DNA of 5,646 bases, from the NCBI GenBank assembly GCA_964638875.1, contig CAZXBL010000044.1, positions 1 through 5,646 on the forward strand. Direction: 5' to 3'. Positions within the stretch are counted from its first letter, which is position 1. Every line of letters starts with the position of its first letter. The stretch comes from JALRHH01 sp964638875. Lineage in GTDB: Bacteria; Patescibacteriota; Saccharimonadia; Saccharimonadales; JALRHH01. Made by a program: the position numbers and the translations under genes. Below the pieces are notes generated by a model. The model ran no database searches, was not told where the DNA came from, and saw only the letters and a program-made list of their open reading frames with translations. Shown piece after piece: positions 1 to 5,314 of this stretch.

Positions 1-720
1 CCTTTGCCGATCACGTTGGCACACGCACTTACGAAAGCAATCGACACTGCCCGCGAGGATGGCACGTTGCCGCATCTCCGGCCCGACGGGAAAGCGCAGG
101 TTGTGGTGCGCTACGAGGACGACAAGCCCGTCGCAGTCGAACATGTGACCATCGCAGTGCCACACGACGAAAAAATCAGCCTAGAGCGCGTACGCAAGGA
201 TATATATGAAACGATCATTACGCCAGTCCTGACAAAATACGGATATGTGATCGCAGAAAAAGACATTGTCGTGAATGGCACGGGCGTATGGTATACGCCT
301 GGGCCATCCTCGGATGCTGGCCTAACAGGACGCAAAATTGTGGTCGACGGTTATGGTGGCTACGCTCGAGTAGGTGGAGGAGCGTTCAGCGGTAAAGACC
401 CAAGCAAGGTTGACCGCTCAGGCGCCTATGCTGCACGCTACATTGCAAAAAACATAGTAGCGGCAGGTCTTGCCGAAAAAGCTGAGGTAGCATTGGCGTA
501 TTATATTGGCGCCAAGAAACCAGTCAACTTTACAATTGATACATTTGGTACCGGTAAAAAAGACCAGTCGGTAATCCAAAAGTTTGCCGAAAAGCTATTA
601 GATACATCCGTCCAGGGAATTGTAGAGACGCTAAACCTACGCCAACCGATCTATCTGCAAACAGCCGCCTACGGTCACTTCGGCAAGTCTAACCTTCCAT
701 GGGAGAAGGTGAAACCCTAG
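1..720 (+). CDS. metK: S-adenosylmethionine synthetase (methionine adenosyltransferase), 5'-truncated by window edge
   Basis: This enzyme makes S-adenosylmethionine from methionine and ATP in the cytoplasm, releasing phosphate and pyrophosphate. The reading frame is open from base 1, so about 239 C-terminal residues are present. By alignment from memory with the 384-residue E. coli protein, roughly 130 N-terminal residues lie outside the window. The apparent TTG start at base 4 falls inside the conserved Pro-x-Pro-Ile-Thr-x-Ala-His segment and is not a real start. Visible signatures are the LTGRK loop (Arg and Lys codons at 331 and 334) preceded by the catalytic-type Asp of the GPSSDAG stretch, and the GGGAFSGKDPSKVDRS motif (Lys codons 394 and 406, Asp codon 412), which binds ATP and phosphate in the family. 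The C-terminal TAAYGHFG and PWEK motifs are intact. The His usually found before GGGAFSGKD is Val here. The TAG stop interlocks with the stop of the convergent HD-domain gene. Identification is secure. Confidence 0.96.
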   Translation, partial: PLPITLAHALTKAIDTAREDGTLPHLRPDGKAQVVVRYEDDKPVAVEHVTIAVPHDEKISLERVRKDIYETIITPVLTKYGYVIAEKDIVVNGTGVWYTPGPSSDAGLTGRKIVVDGYGGYARVGGGAFSGKDPSKVDRSGAYAARYIAKNIVAAGLAEKAEVALAYYIGAKKPVNFTIDTFGTGKKDQSVIQKFAEKLLDTSVQGIVETLNLRQPIYLQTAAYGHFGKSNLPWEKVKP

Positions 721-1412
721 ACCTCGTCAAACATTAGTGCGAATTTTGTTGCCAGGACACCGTGTGCCCGGTGGAGTATCGCGTGCGATTGCTCAGGGAA
801 CATTTCAGCAAATCGTTTTTCGTTATCTGCGTTCTGGCCCAACAACTGCTCAGCAGTGGTAACCTCATAGTCTTCTTCCATAACAGCAAGACCTGCCCCT
901 CGTATATCAACTCCATACGGTAGTAGCTTATCTATGTGGCGTACTAATCTTGCCTCAGGTAAAACTTGCTCTTCGTAGCACGTTAACATGTCTGCAAGAT
1001 AGGGGGGAAGGGTCTTCTGTAGTTCTGCTAATGCAGCTTGCTCAGCTTTATGTTTTGCCTCGAGGGTCTTTTTATCGGTTTTGAAAGTTTGCACATCGTT
1101 TGTCTTTAACTCGACTAAGTCATGTACCAGGGCAAATTGAGTCATAAGCCCAGTATTAAGTCCTGGATAGCGAGTAGCGCCGATTGCCATTGCTGCAAGC
1201 CCTAACATAAAGCTGTGCTCTGCATCGTTCTCCTTGCGATGGGTGTAATATCGGGGCACCCGTTCAATGGATGCAAAATCAATAGTGATCTGACTGACAT
1301 CTAAGACTATTTTGGCAATTTCTGCTGCTTCGCGTTCGTGTTCCTCGGGTAGAGTGAACCTCTCACTTTGGTCAAATATAATAATTTCAGCACCACTAAG
1401 TTGAGTCGTCAT
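717..1412 (-). CDS. HD-domain phosphohydrolase, YfbR/HDDC2-like (probable 5'-deoxynucleotidase)
   Basis: The protein has 231 residues and a metal-dependent HD-domain fold. Relatives such as E. coli YfbR remove phosphate from deoxynucleoside 5'-monophosphates, so a role in nucleotide-pool control is likely, but the substrate is inferred. The visible metal ligands are His66 in AEHSF, His97-Asp98 in the VHDLVE motif and Asp161 in RHIDKLL. Glu101 of VHDLVE is also kept. A stretch of about 50 residues precedes the conserved RVPRYYTHR segment, making the protein slightly longer than YfbR (about 199 residues). The ATG at 1412 is chosen because an AAGGAG ribosome-binding site sits 6 nt upstream. A TTG five codons further out would place that site inside the gene. 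The gene is divergent from the winged-helix/Nudix gene and shares a repeat-rich 106-bp control region with it. It converges on metK with a 4-bp overlap. No signal peptide or membrane segment is seen, so it should be cytoplasmic. Confidence 0.85.
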   Translation of the reverse strand: MTTQLSGAEIIIFDQSERFTLPEEHEREAAEIAKIVLDVSQITIDFASIERVPRYYTHRKENDAEHSFMLGLAAMAIGATRYPGLNTGLMTQFALVHDLVELKTNDVQTFKTDKKTLEAKHKAEQAALAELQKTLPPYLADMLTCYEEQVLPEARLVRHIDKLLPYGVDIRGAGLAVMEEDYEVTTAEQLLGQNADNEKRFAEMFPEQSHAILHRAHGVLATKFALMFDEV

Positions 1413-1418
1413 TGACGC

Positions 1419-1424
1419 TCCTTT
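1419..1424 (-). promoter_or_regulatory. Shine-Dalgarno site of the HD-domain gene
   Basis: The minus strand reads AAGGAG followed by 6 nt (CGTCA plus one base) before the ATG at 1412. This decides the start codon in favour of ATG over the in-frame TTG five codons upstream. Confidence 0.8.
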
Positions 1425-1425
1425 C

Positions 1426-1466
1426 AATTTATAACAGATACATAGATAGCGTATAAGTTATAAATT
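1426..1466. repeat. 10-bp perfect inverted repeat in the divergent control region
   Basis: AATTTATAAC (1426-1435) and GTTATAAATT (1457-1466) are exact reverse complements separated by 21 bp, two helical turns. Each arm covers one of the two candidate -10 boxes of the HD-domain gene. This layout suits a regulator binding two sites on one DNA face, but both arms are AT-rich and could simply reflect promoter composition. Confidence 0.5.
1428..1436 (-). promoter_or_regulatory. Alternative extended -10 element of the HD-domain gene
   Basis: The minus strand reads TGT-TATAAA, which matches the extended -10 form TGn-TATAAT at all but the last base. A transcript from it would have a leader of only about a dozen nucleotides, still including the AAGGAG. 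No good -35 is seen. It overlaps the left arm of the inverted repeat. Confidence 0.3.
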
Positions 1467-1486
1467 TTTGAAAATAGATTGTTCAA
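1457..1486 (-). promoter_or_regulatory. Candidate promoter of the HD-domain gene
   Basis: On the minus strand, TTGAAC (1486-1481) lies 18 bp before TATAAC (1462-1457). Four of six and five of six bases match the sigma-70 consensus. The predicted leader would be about 40 nt and would contain the Shine-Dalgarno site. The -10 box is part of the right arm of the 10-bp inverted repeat, so a protein bound there would block it. An alternative proximal promoter is listed separately. Confidence 0.4.
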
Positions 1487-1503
1487 TTTGACTCAAAAGT
1501 AGT

Positions 1504-1509
1504 TATACT
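1504..1509 (+). promoter_or_regulatory. Candidate -10 box of the winged-helix/Nudix gene
   Basis: TATACT matches the -10 consensus in five of six positions and ends 9 nt before the ATG at 1519. Normal spacing puts the transcription start at about 1516, so the mRNA would carry only about three bases before the start codon. No well-spaced -35 is present. TTGACT at 1488-1493 is only 10 bp away, and the better-spaced hexamer at 1481-1486 is a poor match. Confidence 0.4.
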
Positions 1510-1518
1510 AAATAACAG

Positions 1519-2181
1519 ATGCATTACATTCAGAAGCATATTTTAAAAACCTTGATGTACACCAAGTACGCACGTTTTCGTGATATGCGACCGCCAAAGA
1601 TTGACAGTAACGCGTATAGTTATCACCTACGAATGCTACAAAAAGAAGGCTTGGTAGAGAAAACAGACGAAGGCTACAAACTAGCCCCCGCTGGACTGTT
1701 TTATGTTGACCGTGTCAGCATGACTAACCTTGAACCCCGTCCACAGCCCAAAATAATCACCATGATTGTAGTCAAAAACCATAAGGATGACATATTGCTT
1801 TACTCAAAGCTGCGCCAGCCATTTATTGGTAGCTGGGTTTTGCCATTTGGCAAAGTTCATTTAGACGATGACAATATTGATACAGCAGCGACGAGGGAAT
1901 TAAGCGAGAAGGCAGGAGTTGACCTCGTAGATGTCAGTCACCGCGGTGATTGCTATATTTATGCTAAGGTGGACGGCCAAATTGTCTCGAGTGTAATGGC
2001 ACATATATTTAGTGCATCCTTAGATAATGGTGAGGTTGATACCGAGAAACATGCCGTTAGATGGGTGAGTGATAATGAGCGGAGCCGGTTACAGCTTGGT
2101 CCGGCGGTTGAGGATATTATTTCGGAAATCGAAACAAACCAAGAATTTTTCTTTAAGGCGTTTGATGTTAACTGGAATTAG
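1519..2181 (+). CDS. Winged-helix/Nudix-domain protein, possible nucleotide-responsive regulator
   Basis: The product has 220 residues. Residues about 1-70 look like a winged helix: helices ending in the segment SYHLRMLQKEGLVEK (about 34-48), which resembles a recognition helix, then a wing ending near Lys54-Leu55. Residues about 77-205 form a Nudix domain. Its Nudix box (111-134) departs from consensus. It starts with Gly111 and has REL at 126-128, Glu130, Gly133 and Val134, but one residue is inserted between the Gly and the REL, the usual first Glu is Asp, and the second Glu of the catalytic EE pair is Lys131. Nudix enzymes hydrolyse nucleoside diphosphate derivatives; here activity may be altered or lost, leaving a ligand-sensing role. 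The domain order is the reverse of NrtR regulators. The earliest possible start is ATG 1519, because TAA lies two codons upstream in frame, and there is no Shine-Dalgarno site. It converges on rarA with interlocked stops. Confidence 0.85.
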   Translation: MHYIQKHILKTLMYTKYARFRDMRPPKIDSNAYSYHLRMLQKEGLVEKTDEGYKLAPAGLFYVDRVSMTNLEPRPQPKIITMIVVKNHKDDILLYSKLRQPFIGSWVLPFGKVHLDDDNIDTAATRELSEKAGVDLVDVSHRGDCYIYAKVDGQIVSSVMAHIFSASLDNGEVDTEKHAVRWVSDNERSRLQLGPAVEDIISEIETNQEFFFKAFDVNWN

Positions 2182-3356
2182 AAAAGGTCTAAATCCTCTA
2201 GCTCAGAAGGTAAAAAGCCTTTTTCGTGTTTGAAATCTGCTTCCCATTTATAATTTTTGCCATAACCTAAATCTTTCATAAGTTTGGTTGGCGCATTGCG
2301 AATATGTAAGGGTACGGCGGCGTCAGGGTGTTGCTTGGCGGCAGACTGGGCTGCATGCATGGCGTCGGCAGAAACACGTGATTTCTTGCATTTTGAAAGC
2401 ACTAAGGCGCAGTGAAATAGGTTGTACTGACACTCAGGCATACCAATCCTCTCTACTGCCTGAAAAGTTGCAACTGCAAGATTTAGCGCCGATGAAGCAG
2501 CGATACCCACATCCTCGCTAGCAAAAATTACCATTCGCCGGGCAATAAACTTAGGGTCCTCACCCGCTTGTAGCATCCGTGCCAAGTAGTATAGTGCAGC
2601 GTTGGCGTCACTACCGCGCATTGATTTAATAAAGGCGCTAATTATGTCGTAGTGCATCTCCCCATTCTTGTCGTATCCAGGAATCCGTTTCTGAGCAGCG
2701 GTTTTAACAACTTCAGGCGTAATCGTTTTGTCTGTCAGCTGTAAAGCTAGCTCCAGATTCCCCAGCGCAATCCTGGCATCCCCGCTAGAGAGCTCTGCTA
2801 AAAGATCGATGCTTTTGGCAGGCAGTCGCTTAGCTGAAATCTTCTCTGATTTTGCTGCACGGTTAATGATGTCGATGATCGCAGTTTTACTAAGCGGTTC
2901 TAATACAAGAACCCTACTTCTGCTTAGTAGTGGAGTAATTACTTCAAAACTGGGATTTTCAGTGGTTGCGCCAATAAGCACAATAGTGCCGTCTTCTACG
3001 TGTGGCAGAAATGCATCTTGCTGGGCCTTATTAAATCGGTGGATCTCGTCAACAAATAAGATAGTACGCCCAGCAAGGCGTTGGTTTTGCTGCGCGCGTT
3101 CAATTACCTTAACGATGTCGGCTTTCCCAGAAATAACAGCACTCAGTTCGAGGAAGTCCGCGTCGGTTTTGTTGGCAATAATGCGCGCCAATGTTGTCTT
3201 GCCGCTACCAGGAGGCCCCCACAGGATCAGACTGACAGGTTGCTTGGCAGATATAATCTCATGAATAATTTTACCAGCAGCAACTAAGTGTTCCTGTCCA
3301 ACGACGTCCTCTAAGCTCGTAGGTCTCATTCGCTCCGCAAGCGGCTGTAAACTCAT
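2178..3356 (-). CDS. rarA: Replication-associated recombination protein A, AAA+ ATPase
   Basis: RarA (MgsA), related to clamp-loader subunits and to eukaryotic WRNIP1/Mgs1, acts at stalled or gapped replication forks. The 392-residue product shows Walker A GPPGSGKT (47-54), Walker B ILFVDE (99-104), sensor 1 GATTEN (129-134), an SRSR arginine-finger segment (145-148) and sensor 2 GDAR (192-195). These are followed by the tetramerisation region with RGSDANAALYYLARML and the ASEDVG motif, then the HIRNAPTKLMKDLGYG block. ATG 3356 is chosen because MSLQPLAERMRP matches the family's N-terminus; the open frame continues to 3509 but would overlap typA. The C-terminus is about 35 residues shorter than in E. 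coli. It stops after FLPSELE, where relatives continue, and ends in Asp-Leu-Asp-Leu-Phe, a possible clamp-binding tail. The gene is divergent from typA and convergent with the Nudix gene (4-bp overlap). There is no Shine-Dalgarno site. Confidence 0.95.
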   Translation of the reverse strand: MSLQPLAERMRPTSLEDVVGQEHLVAAGKIIHEIISAKQPVSLILWGPPGSGKTTLARIIANKTDADFLELSAVISGKADIVKVIERAQQNQRLAGRTILFVDEIHRFNKAQQDAFLPHVEDGTIVLIGATTENPSFEVITPLLSRSRVLVLEPLSKTAIIDIINRAAKSEKISAKRLPAKSIDLLAELSSGDARIALGNLELALQLTDKTITPEVVKTAAQKRIPGYDKNGEMHYDIISAFIKSMRGSDANAALYYLARMLQAGEDPKFIARRMVIFASEDVGIAASSALNLAVATFQAVERIGMPECQYNLFHCALVLSKCKKSRVSADAMHAAQSAAKQHPDAAVPLHIRNAPTKLMKDLGYGKNYKWEADFKHEKGFLPSELEDLDLF

Positions 3357-3362
3357 ACATCC

Positions 3363-3368
3363 ATTGTA
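3363..3368 (-). promoter_or_regulatory. Candidate -10 box of rarA
   Basis: The minus strand reads TACAAT, five of six to consensus. Standard spacing puts the transcription start at 3356, the A of the rarA ATG, predicting a leaderless mRNA. No recognisable -35 lies 16-18 bp upstream, so support comes mainly from the hexamer and its position. Confidence 0.4.
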
Positions 3369-3378
3369 CCTTAGAATA

Positions 3379-3407
3379 TTGCTAATTCTTATCTGTTGTG
3401 ACATAAT
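3379..3407 (+). promoter_or_regulatory. Promoter of typA with extended -10
   Basis: TTGCTA (3379-3384) is followed after exactly 17 bp by CATAAT (3402-3407), with TG one base before the -10 (3399-3400), giving an extended -10. This is the best promoter in the window. Transcription should begin near 3414, giving a 33-nt leader that consists largely of the hairpin and T-tract described separately. It is divergent from the rarA promoter. Confidence 0.6.
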
Positions 3408-3421
3408 GTAGCCAAAGGCAG

Positions 3422-3446
3422 GCGTCGACAAATCGACGCGTTTTTT
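3422..3446 (+). terminator. Terminator-like hairpin and T-tract in the typA leader, abutting the start codon
   Basis: GCGTCGA (3422-3428) pairs perfectly with TCGACGC (3433-3439) around a CAAA loop. One G and then six T residues (3441-3446) follow, and the typA ATG begins at 3447. The form is that of a rho-independent terminator on the plus strand. On the minus strand there is no T-tract, so it cannot serve rarA, whose start lies the other way. It may attenuate typA, or end plus-strand transcripts running through the antisense side of rarA, or control translation through RNA structure. The structure is certain; the role is inferred. Confidence 0.65.
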
Positions 3447-5273
3447 ATGAGCATGCAACAAGATCCAACCAAAATTCGAAATATCGCTATTATTGCGCAC
3501 GTTGATCATGGCAAAACGACGTTGGTTGATGGTCTATTGAAGCAGTCCAAGACATTCCGCGACAACCAGGCAGAAATGACCCAGGAACTGATCATGGACA
3601 GCGGCGACCAGGAAAAAGAACGTGGCATTACAATTACCGCTAAGGTTACTGCTGTGCAACACGGTGATTATCGTATCAATATTATCGACACACCAGGACA
3701 CGCCGATTTCAGCGGTGAGGTCGAACGTACACTTAACCTTGCTGATGGTTGTCTGCTGATTGTGGATGCTCAGGAAGGCCCCATGCCTCAAACCAAGTTT
3801 GTGTTGGAGCGTGCCCTTGAAGCGGAACTGAGTCCAATCGTGATTATCAACAAAATTGACAAGCCTGCGTCACGTATCAAGGAAGTCGAAGACGAACTTG
3901 CAGATTTATTCCTAGAACTTGCTGTCCACGAAGAGCAGCTGCACTACCCGGTCTACTATGCAGTAGGACGTGCCGGTAAATCATGGGCTGTTGTCCCTAG
4001 CGACCCAGAAGCCGACGCAAATCTAGATCCAATTTTCGACGCAGTGATCGATAAGATCCCAGCACCAAAGGTTGAAGTTGATAAGCCATTCCAAATGCTA
4101 GTTACAGCGCTTGCGAGCGACACATTTAAAGGCAAGTACGCTATCGGTCGCATTACCCGTGGTAACGTCAAGCCCGGTGAACAAGTCAGTCTTTGTAAGA
4201 AAGATGGCTCTATTGTAAAAGCAAAAGTCGACAACGTATTCATGAGCCATGGTGTGAGTAAATTTGAGGTACCTGGCGGTATCGCAGGCGACATCGTGCA
4301 ATTAACAGGTATTGCTGATGCGCAAATTGGCGAGACTATTGCCGATGCTAATGAACCGGAAGCATTACCGACTATTGAAGTCGAGGCACCGACACTTCGT
4401 ATTTACCTTGGCCCAAATACCAGCCCATTCAAGGGTCAAGAGGGCGAATATGGTACTTCAAGACAGATTTCAGAGCGCCTGCAAAAAGAACTCGAAACCA
4501 ACGTCGGTCTACGTGTGCAAGAAGATGGTATCGGATTTACAGTAGCTGGCCGTGGGGAATTACACCTCGGTGTACTAATCGAAACTATGCGCCGTGAAGG
4601 CTACGAGTTTGAAGTTGGTCGTCCGCAAGTTGTAACCAAGGAAGAAAATGGCCAAACCGTTGAACCGGTCGAAGAAGTAATTATCGAAGTGCCTGCAGAA
4701 CATGTCGGGACCGTTCAGATGGAACTTGGCCAGCGCCGTGCCACATTAAAGGAGCAGTTTGCTAGCCCTAAGGGAGTTACTAAGCTAATTTACGAAATGC
4801 CAACTCGTGCGCTGCTCGGTATGCGTAACATCCTAATGACCAACACCAAGGGTACTATTGTTATGAATAGCCTGGTTGTTGGGTTTGAGCCTAAGGGCAC
4901 AGATCTACAGCAGCTGCGAAGCGGTGTTTTGATTAGTTTTGAAACGGGTGTTTCGACACCTTACTCACTTCAGAACGCAGAAGCACGTGGCACAACATTC
5001 ATTGGTCCAGCGGAAAAAGTATATGCTGGACAAATAATTGGCCTTAATACTCGCCAAGAGGACATGGAAATTAACGTTTGCAAAGCCAAACAGTTAACTA
5101 ACATGCGCAGCTCATCTAGTGATGGCGTCGTGCAGCTGACCCCACCAGTAGTTTTCAGCTTAGAACAGTGTCTAGATTTCATCGAGAATGATGAATTACT
5201 CGAAGTAACTCCAAAAAACCTCCGTCTCCGTAAAAAAGAACTAGACCCTAACAAGCGTAAGCGCCAAAAATAA
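3447..5273 (+). CDS. typA: Ribosome-associated translational GTPase TypA/BipA
   Basis: TypA/BipA is an EF-G-like GTPase that binds the 70S ribosome and helps ribosome assembly and growth under cold and other stress. The 608-residue product matches the family length (607 in E. coli). The GTPase domain (1 to about 205) has G1 AHVDHGKTT (17-25), switch region ERGITI (58-63), G3 DTPGH (81-85) and G4 NKID (134-137). The G5 position reads Ala-Val-Gly (171-173), where Ser-Ala or Ala-Ser-Gly is usual. A beta-barrel domain, EF-G-III-like and EF-G-V-like domains (GRGELHL, RREGYEFEVGRPQV) and the TypA-specific C-terminal domain (LTNMRSSSSDG, LRLRKKELDPNKRKR) follow. Start 3447 is the first ATG; an in-frame ATG at 3453 is equally plausible. 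Neither has a spaced Shine-Dalgarno site; the nearest purine run (AAAGG, AGG at 3414-3422) lies upstream of the hairpin. The gene is divergent from rarA and followed 41 bp later by purK. Confidence 0.97.
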   Translation: MSMQQDPTKIRNIAIIAHVDHGKTTLVDGLLKQSKTFRDNQAEMTQELIMDSGDQEKERGITITAKVTAVQHGDYRINIIDTPGHADFSGEVERTLNLADGCLLIVDAQEGPMPQTKFVLERALEAELSPIVIINKIDKPASRIKEVEDELADLFLELAVHEEQLHYPVYYAVGRAGKSWAVVPSDPEADANLDPIFDAVIDKIPAPKVEVDKPFQMLVTALASDTFKGKYAIGRITRGNVKPGEQVSLCKKDGSIVKAKVDNVFMSHGVSKFEVPGGIAGDIVQLTGIADAQIGETIADANEPEALPTIEVEAPTLRIYLGPNTSPFKGQEGEYGTSRQISERLQKELETNVGLRVQEDGIGFTVAGRGELHLGVLIETMRREGYEFEVGRPQVVTKEENGQTVEPVEEVIIEVPAEHVGTVQMELGQRRATLKEQFASPKGVTKLIYEMPTRALLGMRNILMTNTKGTIVMNSLVVGFEPKGTDLQQLRSGVLISFETGVSTPYSLQNAEARGTTFIGPAEKVYAGQIIGLNTRQEDMEINVCKAKQLTNMRSSSSDGVVQLTPPVVFSLEQCLDFIENDELLEVTPKNLRLRKKELDPNKRKRQK

Positions 5274-5285
5274 CACAATCTGTAG

Positions 5286-5291
5286 TATACT
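5286..5291 (+). promoter_or_regulatory. Candidate -10 box of purK
   Basis: TATACT, the same hexamer as before the Nudix gene, lies in the 41-bp gap after typA and would start transcription near 5298, leaving a short leader with the Shine-Dalgarno site. No -35 is recognisable. Because no terminator separates typA from purK, readthrough from typA is also likely. Confidence 0.3.
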
Positions 5292-5303
5292 CATTCTCAA
5301 ATT

Positions 5304-5309
5304 GAGGAG
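5304..5309 (+). promoter_or_regulatory. Shine-Dalgarno site of purK
   Basis: GAGGAG stands 5 nt before the ATG at 5315. It fixes the start and contrasts with the Nudix gene, rarA and typA, which have none. Confidence 0.85.
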
Positions 5310-5314
5310 AGCAT

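Larger units (their letters stand above)
1431..1524 (+). repeat. 13-bp direct repeat pair flanking the divergent control region
   Basis: ATAACAGATACAT (1431-1443) recurs as ATAACAGATGCAT (1512-1524), 12 of 13 bases identical. The second copy covers the start codon of the winged-helix/Nudix gene and the first lies just upstream of the HD-domain gene's Shine-Dalgarno site. Within the second copy, GTTAT-ACTAA-ATAAC (1502-1516) forms a 5-bp inverted repeat around the Nudix gene's -10 box. The repeated GTTAT/ATAAC half-sites are candidate operators. Confidence 0.45.

Noticed and set aside
1413..1427. TTG start of the HD-domain gene five codons upstream
   Set aside because: It would place the AAGGAG ribosome-binding site inside the coding sequence; the ATG at 1412 is ideally spaced from it.
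1488..1493. TTGACT as the -35 of the Nudix gene
   Set aside because: It is only 10 bp from TATACT, far short of the 16-18 bp needed, and no -10 sits at the right distance from it.
2205..2224. Weak hairpin AGAAGG/CCTTTTT after the winged-helix/Nudix gene
   Set aside because: The stem is short, includes a G-T wobble and uses the T-tract as its own arm, and it lies inside the rarA coding end. It is too weak to call a terminator.
2728..3264. A 178-codon open frame on the plus strand opposite rarA
   Set aside because: It lies wholly antisense to the conserved RarA ATPase domain and its translation shows no recognisable domain, so it is best explained as a by-product of rarA codon use.
3357..3509. 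N-terminal extension of rarA by 51 codons
   Set aside because: It would overlap typA and its promoter, the added residues do not resemble RarA, and the family N-terminus matches the ATG at 3356.
4970..5278. Minus-strand open frames opposite typA, the largest 102 codons
   Set aside because: They mirror a highly conserved coding sequence, have no plausible ribosome-binding site and show no known domain.
5296..5306. Palindrome CTCAA-A-TTGAG overlapping the purK Shine-Dalgarno site
   Set aside because: A one-base loop cannot form as RNA, the relaxed stem has only three pairs, and a 5-bp DNA palindrome of this kind is easily due to chance.
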